From Melioribacteraceae bacterium (GTDB lineage Bacteria > Bacteroidota > Ignavibacteria > Ignavibacteriales > Melioribacteraceae), in NCBI GenBank assembly GCA_027030245.1, contig JALVFE010000032.1, positions 62,001 through 126,000 of the forward strand: a DNA stretch of 64,000 bases, given 5' to 3'. This document shows positions 26,115 through 34,596 of the stretch, in pieces. Below the pieces are notes generated by a model. It made no database searches. It saw nothing but the letters and a program-made list of their open reading frames with translations, and had not been told where the DNA came from. How positions within the stretch are numbered: the first letter of the stretch is position 1; each line of letters opens with the position of its first letter. A program made the translations under genes and the position numbers.

Positions 26115-27482
26115 ATGAGCGCTAAAATTTTAGTGGTCGACGACGAAAAAGCAATCCGCGATTCAATCGGGTTTGTTCTTAAAGAAGAAGGATTCCAGAC
26201 AGAAACGGCTTCGGACGGCGAAGAAGCTCTCGAAAAAATTAAATCCGATGATTTCGATATTATCATTTCCGATATTAAAATGCCCAAATGGGACGGGATT
26301 CAATTACTCGACAAAACAAATCAATATTCGCCCGAAAGTTTTTTTATAATAATGACCGCATACGCATCGATTGACAGCGCGATTAATGCTTTAAGAAAAG
26401 GCGCGGTCGATTATTTCATAAAACCGATAGAGTTCGATGACCTGATAATACGAATTAAAAGATTGCTGAATTATAAAAAAGCCGTTCTGGAAAATAAAGC
26501 TTTGCGGCAAAGAATTTCCGCTCCCGTCGGTTTCGAAAATATAATCGGAAAAAGCGAACCGATGCAAAAAGTTTTCGAGCTTATTAAACAAGTTGCGCCT
26601 ACAACGAGCAATGTGCTTATTTTCGGTAAAAGCGGAACGGGTAAAGAATTGGTGGCAAAGGCAATTCATTATAACAGTCAAAGAAAAAACAAAATATTTT
26701 TACCGATAAACTGCGGGGCAATATCAGAAAACTTAATAGAAAGCGAATTGTTCGGTCATAAGAAAGGAGCTTTTACCGGAGCTACGGAAAATAAAGACGG
26801 ATTGTTCAAAGTTGCCGACGGCGGCACGTTATTCCTTGATGAAATAGGAGATTTGCCGCTTAATTTACAAGTAAAATTACTCCGCGCCATAGAAGACAAA
26901 CAGTTTCTGCCCGTCGGAGGAACGATTCCCGTTAAAACGGACGTAAGAATTATTGCCGCAACAAATCAAGATTTATACGAAAAGACAAAATCCGGTGAAT
27001 TCCGGGAAGATTTGTTTTACAGATTAAACGTTGTGGAAATTCGTTTGCCGTCGCTCAACGAACGGAAAGACGATATCCCGCTTCTCGTAAATCACTTTAT
27101 CGAAAAGTATTGTAATCAAATGGGAAAACCTTTGCTTAGAATGGATAACGAAGCGATGAAAATTTTGATGGCGCATAACTGGCGCGGCGGCGTAAGGGAA
27201 TTGGAAAATATTATTGAGCGCGCGGTAATTTTTGCGCACGGCGAAATTATTACCCCCAACGATTTGGCGGATTATCTTAACGGCGATAAATCGGAAACGC
27301 CTTATCCCGAACAATTAAAAGAAGCGGTTAAAAAATTCGAGCGCGAACATATTTATTCCATCGTAAAAAAATACAATTACGATAAGGATAAAGCGGCTAA
27401 AGTGCTTGGCATCGGACTTTCTTCCTTATACAGAAAAATGGAAGAACTTAATATCCCGACAAAACCGCTTGATGAAGATTAA
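26115..27482 (+). CDS. NtrC-family sigma-54-dependent response regulator
   Basis: A 455-residue three-domain activator: receiver 1-120 (Asp53 in ISDIKMPKWDG), AAA+ about 140-380 with Walker A GKSGTGKELVAKAIH, the sigma-54 contact GAFTGA, Walker B GGTLFLDEIGDLPL and arginine finger region REDLFYRLNVVEIRLP, and a Fis-type helix-turn-helix at the C-terminus (DKDKAAKVLGIGLSSLYRKMEEL). It is the partner of the preceding kinase. It would activate sigma-54 promoters; I found no clear TGGCAC-N5-TTGC site in the window. Confidence 0.96.
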   Translation: MSAKILVVDDEKAIRDSIGFVLKEEGFQTETASDGEEALEKIKSDDFDIIISDIKMPKWDGIQLLDKTNQYSPESFFIIMTAYASIDSAINALRKGAVDYFIKPIEFDDLIIRIKRLLNYKKAVLENKALRQRISAPVGFENIIGKSEPMQKVFELIKQVAPTTSNVLIFGKSGTGKELVAKAIHYNSQRKNKIFLPINCGAISENLIESELFGHKKGAFTGATENKDGLFKVADGGTLFLDEIGDLPLNLQVKLLRAIEDKQFLPVGGTIPVKTDVRIIAATNQDLYEKTKSGEFREDLFYRLNVVEIRLPSLNERKDDIPLLVNHFIEKYCNQMGKPLLRMDNEAMKILMAHNWRGGVRELENIIERAVIFAHGEIITPNDLADYLNGDKSETPYPEQLKEAVKKFEREHIYSIVKKYNYDKDKAAKVLGIGLSSLYRKMEELNIPTKPLDED

Positions 27483-27577
27483 ACTAAAACAAAATAAATT
27501 TATCTACATTTTATTTATATCGATTAGTATATTTGTTAAATAATTAATCGCGAAGATTAATCGATAAACTGAATTTA

Positions 27578-29098
27578 ATGGAAACAGAAAAAGAAAAATC
27601 CAACACCGGCGGAATTAACGGTCTTACCAAAGAAGACATGAGCGAGTTGTTAATCGATTCTCTCAATGCTTCCGAAAGGCTGTTTGTGTATCTGAGTAAA
27701 GACAATAATTTTTTGTTTTCCGATTCGGTGGAAAATTTGACCGGATACACCAACGATGAAATAAACGGACTGGACGGTAATTATTTCGGAATGATATACA
27801 ATGCCGATCTGAGAAAAGTAAAAGATTATTTGCTTAATGCCGCAAGGGATAATTCCCTGAACGAATTTACGGTAGAATACCGCATTGAAAAAAAAGACGG
27901 AAACTTAATTTGGGTAAGGGATTCCATTAAAATCATCAGAGATAAAGCGGGCAGAATTGAATATGTCATCGGGTTAGTGGAAGACGTTAACGAATATAAA
28001 GAGAAAGAAAACGAGCTGATTGAAACCGTTAACAAGGTTAAAGAATTAAGCGCTTCGAAAGATAAATTGATTTCCATCGTTTCGCACGATTTGCGCGCGC
28101 CGTTTTCCAGTTTGCTCGGTTTTTCCGAAATTTTACTTAACGAAGAAGATTTACCCGAAGCCGAACGGCGGGAATATCTCGAATATATTAACGAAGCGGC
28201 TCAAACCCAACTTCAGCTTGTCAATTATTTGCTCGACTGGTCACGCTTGCAAACCGGCAAAATGAAAATAGAACCGCGGCGTTTGGATGTTAAAAATGTT
28301 ATAAACAATTGTGTTTCGGTTTTAACCGGCGCCGCAATTCGTAAAAACATAGAAATTACCGTAAACGTAGAAGACGGCTTGTATATAAATGCCGACGATA
28401 GGTTAATAAACCAAGCCGTTACCAATTTACTGAGTAACGCCATTAAATTTTCGCATGCCGATAAAAAAATATACGTGAAGGCAAACAGATTTAAAGAAAA
28501 GATGATAGAGATAATGATTAAAGACGAAGGAACGGGAATAGAAGAGAAAAATCAACATAAAATATTTAAGATAGAAGAGAAATACTCCCAGACCGGAACT
28601 TCCGGAGAAAAAGGAACCGGTTTGGGTTTGGCATTGGTGAAAGAAATTATAGAAAAGCATAACGGCACAATTTGGTTCTACTCAAAAGAAAACGAAGGAA
28701 GCGAATTCCATTTCACAATACCCGAAGCAAATAATTTGGTGATGGTAATTACGGGTAATTTGCCGTCCGCTGTTTTCTCGGAAGTTATTCCCCGCACACT
28801 TAAAGATTTTGATACGATTTACTCGGAAAACGGTTACGAAGCGATGAATATAATCAAAGAGAAAATTCCTTCGTTGATTATTTTAAATCATCACTTGCAA
28901 CTTTTAACCGGCGCGCAACTCGTGGAAACCTTGAAAAACAAAGATTCGCTTAAAAACATTCCCGTCATCGTATATTCCGAAAATATGAACGATTCCGTAA
29001 AAGAAAAATATTTAAAATTCGGAATAAACAATTTTCTTAATTTTCCTATAGATAAAAATGAGTTGGCTGAAATGCTGACCGTATCGGTCAACTTATAA
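27578..29098 (+). CDS. PAS histidine kinase with a degenerate C-terminal receiver
   Basis: A 506-residue protein: PAS about 30-140 (ending IGLVEDVNEY), HisKA with SIVSHDLRAPFSSLLGFSEIL (H170), HATPase about 270-382 (NLLSNAIKFS, DEGTGIE, GTGLGLALV), then a receiver-like domain about 387-500. In the receiver the acidic pair is replaced (MVITGN), the phospho-acceptor position is Asn437 (IILNHHL) and the conserved lysine is lost (FLNFPID), so it cannot take phosphate in the usual way. It is 95 bases after the NtrC gene, separately promoted or in the same unit. Confidence 0.92.
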   Translation: METEKEKSNTGGINGLTKEDMSELLIDSLNASERLFVYLSKDNNFLFSDSVENLTGYTNDEINGLDGNYFGMIYNADLRKVKDYLLNAARDNSLNEFTVEYRIEKKDGNLIWVRDSIKIIRDKAGRIEYVIGLVEDVNEYKEKENELIETVNKVKELSASKDKLISIVSHDLRAPFSSLLGFSEILLNEEDLPEAERREYLEYINEAAQTQLQLVNYLLDWSRLQTGKMKIEPRRLDVKNVINNCVSVLTGAAIRKNIEITVNVEDGLYINADDRLINQAVTNLLSNAIKFSHADKKIYVKANRFKEKMIEIMIKDEGTGIEEKNQHKIFKIEEKYSQTGTSGEKGTGLGLALVKEIIEKHNGTIWFYSKENEGSEFHFTIPEANNLVMVITGNLPSAVFSEVIPRTLKDFDTIYSENGYEAMNIIKEKIPSLIILNHHLQLLTGAQLVETLKNKDSLKNIPVIVYSENMNDSVKEKYLKFGINNFLNFPIDKNELAEMLTVSVNL

Positions 29099-29135
29099 AC
29101 AAGTTGATTGCAAAGGAAAAACCACCGGAGCTTAA

Positions 29136-29648
29136 ATGGAACAAAATAACGGAAATAAATATTGGTTTGCTCTTTATACTAAACCCCGGCACGAATTTAA
29201 AGCCGAGCAGCAATTAAAAGCTTGCGGCATAGAATATTTTCTGCCGACGGTTACAAGGTTAAAACAGTGGAGCGACAGAAAGAAGAAAGTTAAAGAACCG
29301 TTATTTAAAAGTTATATTTTTATTCATGCTAACGAAAAAGAACGTTTGATTGCTCTTGAACAATATGCAATTGTAAGAACAATTTATTTCAACGGAAAAC
29401 CGGCGGTGGTTCCGGATTGGCAAATTGAAAATTTGAGAAAAATGCTCGAGAAAAACGTGGAAGTTTTCGTAAGGGATGCGATAAAAGTGGGATCGAGAGT
29501 TAAAATAGTTTCGGGACCTTTTGCGGGAATTGAAGGAGTTGTTTATAAAACCACAAATCAAGAACAAATGCTTGCTGTTACAATCGATTTGTTAAGGCGC
29601 TCGGTCGTTGTTCAAATTCCCAGAGACAGTTTAGTCGAGAAGGTGTAA
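29136..29648 (+). CDS. NusG-like transcription antitermination factor (UpxY/LoaP/RfaH type)
   Basis: A 170-residue NusG paralogue: NGN domain about 8-100 (WFALYTKPRHEFKAEQQL, EPLFKSYIFIHA) and KOW motif about 115-145 (GSRVKIVSGPFAGIEGVV). It binds RNA polymerase and makes a subset of long operons processive. UpxY-type factors usually sit at the head of polysaccharide operons. Here the next genes are an exonuclease and a TPR protein, one base after its stop. Core NusG is normally in the secE-rplK locus, which is absent, so this is a specialised paralogue. Confidence 0.85.
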   Translation: MEQNNGNKYWFALYTKPRHEFKAEQQLKACGIEYFLPTVTRLKQWSDRKKKVKEPLFKSYIFIHANEKERLIALEQYAIVRTIYFNGKPAVVPDWQIENLRKMLEKNVEVFVRDAIKVGSRVKIVSGPFAGIEGVVYKTTNQEQMLAVTIDLLRRSVVVQIPRDSLVEKV

Positions 29649-29649
29649 T

Positions 29650-30639
29650 ATGTTAAATCAAAAAGAACTTTCGCAGTTGAAAAAGGGTGACGAGGTAAAA
29701 CATTTCCTTCTCCTTAACAAAATGGAGACGAAAACCACCCGGGCTAACAAAAATTATTTGAGTCTGGAACTGAGGGATAAATCCGCAGTTTTCCCCGCAA
29801 AAATTTGGGATAACTTCGAAGATTTTCTTTCCAAAGCAAAAGAGGGAGACGTTGTAAGGGTTGAAGGCGTAATCGAAGAGTTTAACAATCAACCGCAAAT
29901 AAGAATTGTCTCAATTGATTTGGCAAACGAATCCGATAATGTTTCGCAAAAAGATTTTTTACCTGTTTCCGAACGTAATTTGAATGAGATGATTGATGAA
30001 TTCAACAGTTTTGTGAATTCAATACAAAACCGTTTCTTGCGGGAATTATTGGATAAAATTTTGGATAAGAAAACTTTCGAGAAATATATTAACGTTCCCG
30101 CCGGAAAAGCCTGGCATCATTCCTACGTTCACGGATTGTTGGAACACACAATTGAGATATTAAAGATTTGCGACTTAATGTGTAAAATTCATCCGGAACT
30201 TGACAGAGACCTTTTGCTTACCGGAGCTGTTTTGCACGACTTTGGCAAAACCGAAGAGCTTACTTACGAAAACTCATTCGATTATACCGATGAGGGAAGA
30301 CTTCTCGGACATATAACAATAGCCGCGTTGAGAATTCAAGAAGCTGCGGATAAAATTGAAAACTTCCCCGGAAAATTACTCACGTTATTGCTCCATCTGG
30401 TTTTAAGTCATCAAGGGAAACTCGAACATGCATCGCCCGTGGAACCGAAAACTTTGGAGGCTATTGTTCTATACCATGCCGACGAATTAAGCGCAAAGGC
30501 AAACGCCTACAAGCTTGCAATTAAAGCCGACGAAGACAAAGAAGGCAATTGGACGCGCTTTTTGCCTTTAGCCGGAACAATGTTGTTTGCCGATAAAAAA
30601 CAAAACGGCGAAGAGCCGAAAGAAACTTTATTCGATTAA
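29650..30639 (+). CDS. YhaM-like 3'-5' exoribonuclease (OB plus HD domain)
   Basis: A 329-residue protein with an N-terminal OB-fold (about 20-95: LLLNKMETKTTRANKNYLSLELRDKSA) and a central HD domain with AWHHSYVHGLLEHTIEI, TGAVLHDFGK and GRLLGHITIA, the YhaM/CBF1 arrangement. YhaM trims RNA or single-stranded DNA from the 3' end with Mn ions. It starts one base after the NusG-like gene, so the two are co-expressed. Confidence 0.9.
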   Translation: MLNQKELSQLKKGDEVKHFLLLNKMETKTTRANKNYLSLELRDKSAVFPAKIWDNFEDFLSKAKEGDVVRVEGVIEEFNNQPQIRIVSIDLANESDNVSQKDFLPVSERNLNEMIDEFNSFVNSIQNRFLRELLDKILDKKTFEKYINVPAGKAWHHSYVHGLLEHTIEILKICDLMCKIHPELDRDLLLTGAVLHDFGKTEELTYENSFDYTDEGRLLGHITIAALRIQEAADKIENFPGKLLTLLLHLVLSHQGKLEHASPVEPKTLEAIVLYHADELSAKANAYKLAIKADEDKEGNWTRFLPLAGTMLFADKKQNGEEPKETLFD

Positions 30640-30672
30640 ATAAATTTTATTACATAATCTGAGGAACCGGAA

Positions 30673-31449
30673 ATGAAAAAATTATTTTACGTTTTTATAT
30701 TTATTTTATTTGCTTTACCGGCATTTGCCCAACAAGCCGGATTGGATTCCCTGCTTGCGCTCGGGGATAAATACTACTCGCAATTCGATAACAAAGCCGC
30801 TTTGGAAGTTTACCAAAAAGCCGATAAACTGTATCCCGATAATTGGAAAGTTTTGTGGAGAATCAGCCGAGCGTATGTAGATATTGGCGAACACTTCGAC
30901 GAAAATATGGAAAACTTCGAAGACGAACAACTTAAAATGTATAAAATGGCTCTGGATTATGCCGATAGAGCGGTTAAACTTGCGCCGAACGAAGCAATGC
31001 CTTATGTCCGCCGGGCAATAGCGAACGGTAGAATTGCACTCTTCAAAGGCGTTTTCAGCGTTGCTTCAATTGTTGATGCGGTTAGGGACGATTGCAAAAA
31101 GGCAATCGAATTAGGCAACGGCGGTAATATTGTGCAAAGTCTTGCGCATTATATTTTAGCCCGGACTCACGCCAAGGTAAGTCAGAAATGGGCTCCGGCA
31201 AGAGCGGTTATAGGTCTCGGTTGGGCAGATTTGGATTCGGCTTTGGTTGAATACCAAAAAGCTATTGAACTCCGCCCCGGATTCATTATGTATTATTTGG
31301 ATTACGCAAAAGCTTTGATCAGAAATGACGATTACGAAAAAGCCCGGGAAATGTTGAATAAAGCGCTGGCTTGCAAAAAACAAGACGAAGACGATCATAT
31401 CCGTTTGGCGGAAGTAAAAAAACTTTTGGACGAAATAAAAGACGAGTAA
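30673..31449 (+). CDS. Exported TPR-repeat protein
   Basis: A 258-residue protein with a clear signal peptide (MKKLFYVFIFILFALPAFA, cleavage near residue 19-20) and TPR-like helical pairs about 25-60, 85-125 and 175-250. Function unknown; TPR proteins in the periplasm usually scaffold other proteins. It is in line with the YhaM-like gene and is followed after one base by the sirtuin gene. A GAGGAACCGG ribosome-binding site precedes the ATG. Confidence 0.85.
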   Translation: MKKLFYVFIFILFALPAFAQQAGLDSLLALGDKYYSQFDNKAALEVYQKADKLYPDNWKVLWRISRAYVDIGEHFDENMENFEDEQLKMYKMALDYADRAVKLAPNEAMPYVRRAIANGRIALFKGVFSVASIVDAVRDDCKKAIELGNGGNIVQSLAHYILARTHAKVSQKWAPARAVIGLGWADLDSALVEYQKAIELRPGFIMYYLDYAKALIRNDDYEKAREMLNKALACKKQDEDDHIRLAEVKKLLDEIKDE

Positions 31450-31450
31450 A

Positions 31451-32206
31451 GTGGAATTCAAAGAAGAATTTCTTGAGAGATTGAAAAACGCCCGGTCGGT
31501 TGTATTTTTTACCGGTGCCGGTATTTCAGCGGAAAGCGGAATACCGACTTTCCGGGGGAACGAAGGTCTGTGGAAAAAATTCCGCCCCGAAGAACTTGCC
31601 AACTTCGATGCGTTTATCAGAAATCCCGATTTGGTATGGGAATGGTATCAATATAGAAGAAAAATAGTTGAAGAAGCAAAGCCGAATAAAGGGCATTTGG
31701 CAATTGCGGAAATGGAAAACTATTTTGAAGATGTCAGCGTAATTACACAAAACGTTGATAATTTACATTCCAGAGCCGGAAGCACAAAAATCTTTGAACT
31801 TCACGGAAACATCGAACGAAATTATTGTATTGATTGCAAGACTTTTTACACGCACGAAGAATTAAATGAAGCCGGGGGAGTTCCCAAATGTAAATTATGC
31901 GGTGGATTAATCCGTCCGGATGTAGTTTGGTTCGGCGAACCTTTACCCCAAAATGTTTTCTCTTCTGCGGAAAGGGCGGCGCGCAAAAGCGATGTTTGTT
32001 TTGTGGTGGGAACTTCCGCAGTTGTTTATCCTGCGGCTTATATTCCCGATTCCGCCAAAAGCGGCGGCTCTTATGTGGTTGAAGTAAATATCGAGCCGAC
32101 GGATTTAAGCTACAGAGTCGATTACTCGATTACGGGAAAAGCCGGCGAAATTTTACCTGCGGTTTTAGAAGAAGTGAAGAAGTTGAAAACTAAAGAAAGT
32201 AAGTAA
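31451..32206 (+). CDS. cobB: NAD-dependent protein deacylase (sirtuin, CobB-like class III)
   Basis: A 251-residue sirtuin with a GTG start at 31451, one base after the TPR gene. Motifs: FFTGAGISAESGIPTFRG (NAD binding), TQNVDNLH, catalytic LHGN, a zinc site CIDC with CKLCGG, and RPDVVWFGEPLP. The WYQYRR segment carries the Tyr-x-x-Arg pair that in class III sirtuins favours desuccinylation or demalonylation over simple deacetylation. It removes acyl groups from lysines using NAD. Substrate preference is inference from that motif. Confidence 0.95.
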   Translation: MEFKEEFLERLKNARSVVFFTGAGISAESGIPTFRGNEGLWKKFRPEELANFDAFIRNPDLVWEWYQYRRKIVEEAKPNKGHLAIAEMENYFEDVSVITQNVDNLHSRAGSTKIFELHGNIERNYCIDCKTFYTHEELNEAGGVPKCKLCGGLIRPDVVWFGEPLPQNVFSSAERAARKSDVCFVVGTSAVVYPAAYIPDSAKSGGSYVVEVNIEPTDLSYRVDYSITGKAGEILPAVLEEVKKLKTKESK

Positions 32207-32356
32207 ACTTTGTTTTGGAAAATACTCCTTATTAATTACTATCTGAGAAGAACCGGCATCCTAAGGGAATTATTTTTTTGATTAAGGTAATTTCTAGAAA
32301 CTCTATAATGTCAAAATTTAAAAATTGTATAACATTCTTTGTATTAAAAAATATTC

Positions 32357-32545
32357 TTAATAAACAACATCATTTTCATCATTAAACAATGTAATTTCTT
32401 TATCAATAAAATCAGAGCTGTCTAAGATTATTTTTTCTTCTTTATACATTGTTTCCACACGTTCTAATGCTTCTTCAATGTCATCAGCTTCTACTTCAAT
32501 TATTTTCGATAGGGTTTCCGTTATTTCAATTTTAAATTTATTCAT
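32357..32545 (-). CDS. DpnD/PcfM-like small protein
   Basis: The protein starting MNKFKIEITETL is about 62 residues and resembles DpnD/PcfM family proteins: EVEADDIEEALERVETMYKEEKIILDSSDF. DpnD-type genes occur in DpnI/DpnII restriction loci and on plasmids; function unknown. I place the start at the ATG at 32545 because it follows the upstream gene's TAA by two bases. A frame extension to 32572 is possible. Highly AT-rich, unlike its neighbours. Confidence 0.65.
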   Translation of the reverse strand: MNKFKIEITETLSKIIEVEADDIEEALERVETMYKEEKIILDSSDFIDKEITLFNDENDVVY

Positions 32546-32547
32546 AG

Positions 32548-32772
32548 TTAAACTACCTGATTTATTAGCCAATTAGCATGTCTATATTTTGATAAAAAAT
32601 CTTTTTTGTTTATTCTATTTTTTTCGCCATCTATGCCTTCATCAATTAATCTGTTTTTGTCAATAGCAGATGTAAAGTGAGTTGCAAATGCACCGTTTAA
32701 AATTAATTGACATTCAACTATTTTAGGGTGATTTTCTATAATTATTTTTATTAATTCATCAGTTGTAATCAT
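32548..32772 (-). CDS. Small hypothetical protein in the restriction-modification remnant
   Basis: A 74-residue acidic-to-neutral protein (MITTDELIKIIIENHPKIVEC, ending RHANWLINQVV) that I do not recognise. It overlaps the stop of the nuclease gene by four bases (ATGA) and is followed by the DpnD-like gene, so the three form one minus-strand unit. The tight packing and overlap are the main support that it is real. Confidence 0.55.
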   Translation of the reverse strand: MITTDELIKIIIENHPKIVECQLILNGAFATHFTSAIDKNRLIDEGIDGEKNRINKKDFLSKYRHANWLINQVV

Positions 32773-33488
32773 AATATATCTTTTATCCTATAAAGTTTCA
32801 TCGATTTAGCGTGTAAGCGTGAAATATAATCATAGTCAATAAATTGTATTCTATCTTTAATATTTCTGAAAATATCTCGATTTATCGTATCAAGAAATTC
32901 TTTCTTACGATTATTAGAACTAACTATATAAAATTTGGAATAGAAATCTTGTAAGTCAGTAAACTTTATTATTGAATTTTGAAAATTGGTTGAATGTTCT
33001 ACTTCAAAAAAAGAAGCAGGCATATTTCTTTCATTAAACCAAATAACGTCAACAATCTTAGCCCTTTTTACTATTTCTCGATAAGAAAATTCGTAAATTT
33101 CATGAATATCAGCTATTTCTTTTAATGGTTTTTTAAGAAATATTTTATTCTTGTCTTGTGGAGGAATATATGTCTGAAAGTGTTTAATTTTTCCTATCTC
33201 TACTATTAATCCTTGAAAATACGTATGGTTAAATTGATCTTTTTCTTGAATGGAATTTGTCTCTTGAATCTTGAACTGCTTTAAAACTTCATTCTTAAAT
33301 TCATTTAGTGCCCAAAGACCTGGTTTGATTTTAAAGAAAAAACGATTGTCTTGGACAATTCTTCTTATGGAAGCATATGGTGTTTTAGTTTTCCATTTTG
33401 AAACATCAACATTATTATATAAATAACCAAGTGTAGCGAAACCACCATTCGATTTCATTGTATTTATAACTTGTTCATATTGTTTCAT
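32769..33488 (-). CDS. Putative restriction endonuclease (winged HTH plus PD-(D/E)XK-like core)
   Basis: A 239-residue protein. The N-terminal about 75 residues look like a HARE/winged-helix domain (NGGFATLGYLYNNVDVSKWKTKTPYASIRRIV, GLWAL). The C-terminal half holds VDVIWFNERNMPASFFEVEHSTN, where an Asp followed by an E-x-E fits a PD-(D/E)XK nuclease core. The ATG follows directly after a TAG that would close the methylase gene if a frame change is allowed. It looks intact in length and motifs. Other possibility: a non-catalytic regulator. Very AT-rich composition marks recent acquisition. Confidence 0.6.
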   Translation of the reverse strand: MKQYEQVINTMKSNGGFATLGYLYNNVDVSKWKTKTPYASIRRIVQDNRFFFKIKPGLWALNEFKNEVLKQFKIQETNSIQEKDQFNHTYFQGLIVEIGKIKHFQTYIPPQDKNKIFLKKPLKEIADIHEIYEFSYREIVKRAKIVDVIWFNERNMPASFFEVEHSTNFQNSIIKFTDLQDFYSKFYIVSSNNRKKEFLDTINRDIFRNIKDRIQFIDYDYISRLHAKSMKLYRIKDIL

Positions 33489-33537
33489 CTAAGCAACCAA
33501 TCTAAAATTTATATTTTTCTCCATTACTTTTTTAGTA

Positions 33538-33804
33538 TTAAATCAGCTCATCAACATTTTCTTTTATCGTTTGATATGAATTTGTTAAGTCGGTATTAAT
33601 ATCGTTTATTATAACACGCTCTATATTCGGATATTTTTCTAAGATCCAAAACAATACGGCGCCACCGCCAACAAATGGTTCAATGTATGTAAATCTGTTT
33701 TTTTTAATATGGTCTGGTATAACGTTGTCAATTTCATTTAATAATTGAGCTTTTCCACCAGCCCATTTTACAAAAGGCTTTGCTGTTTTATTTATTATCT
33801 TCAT
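33538..33804 (-). pseudogene. Truncated Dam-type DNA adenine methyltransferase
   Basis: Only 88 residues remain of a family that is normally about 270. The N-terminal methylase motifs are clear: FVKWAGGKAQLL (motif X/I) and YIEPFVGGGAVLFW, then IINDINTDL. The catalytic DPPY motif and target-recognition region are missing. After the stop, in another frame, FNTKKVMEKNINF followed by TAG abuts the nuclease start and might be the remnant C-terminus, which would fit an internal deletion. The protein cannot be an active methylase. Confidence 0.8.
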
Positions 33805-33913
33805 TATTTTTGCTATTTATTTATTTTGGCTAATACTGTATAATACGAATAAATATTTTTATACGAAATTTGTGTTAAATATAAATTCTCTTGTTAGGAT
33901 TTATAGTTTTCAC

Positions 33914-34471
33914 TCAATAAACATACCCTTTCACTTCTTCGTCGGAAGATTCTACTCCCAAACCGTTTGCTATTCTGTTAACAAAATTGAAATAGCTGAC
34001 GATTAAATTGATGTTCAAAATATCTTCGTCGCTGATTCCGTGAAGCTGGAGATTTTCGATATCGTGTTCGTCTACCGAACCGGGATAAAGCGTTAATTTT
34101 TCAGCATAGCTCAAAATCGCAAAAGTTCTTACCGGTAATTCCACGGTTTTAAAATCGTTAATTACCTGCTGTATTTTTGCCGGGTCTTTCCAATAAACAT
34201 TTAACGCTTCGGCATGATGATTTACGCAATACGGGCAATCGTTAATGGCGGAAACTATTACCGCTATAAGTTCCTTTTCTTCCCGGCTTATACCCGATTT
34301 GTTAAACATTACATCCATGTAAAGCTGTAAATGCGATTCCATTACTTCGGGCATCAAACTTTGAATTGCCATTATATTCGAGAGTTTCCCGCGGTTCTTT
34401 TTTACTTTCTCGTAAACTTCTTTTACTTTTCCTTCGGCTTTATCTTCTTCTATCACACGAATCCACGGCAT
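33914..34471 (-). CDS. AhpD-like peroxidase-related (carboxymuconolactone decarboxylase) protein
   Basis: A 185-residue all-helical protein with the AhpD core: IVSAINDCPYCVNHHAEAL supplies the CxxC and nearby His of the alkylhydroperoxidase active site. The C-terminal part (DIENLQLHGISDEDILNINLIVSYFNFVNRIANGLGVE) matches the uncharacterised peroxidase-related family. It probably acts in oxidative-stress defence, reducing peroxides through the two cysteines. It stands alone and marks the return of normal base composition after the restriction remnant. Confidence 0.88.
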   Translation of the reverse strand: MPWIRVIEEDKAEGKVKEVYEKVKKNRGKLSNIMAIQSLMPEVMESHLQLYMDVMFNKSGISREEKELIAVIVSAINDCPYCVNHHAEALNVYWKDPAKIQQVINDFKTVELPVRTFAILSYAEKLTLYPGSVDEHDIENLQLHGISDEDILNINLIVSYFNFVNRIANGLGVESSDEEVKGYVY

Positions 34472-34596
34472 GGTTTTCTCCTTTTAATTATTTATTTTCT
34501 AAAATTACAAAATAAATTAAAACATGATTGTTGTCAATACGTAAAATAAAAGTTATCGGGATTTGTTAAATTTATTCCGTTAAAAAAGGATTGATT

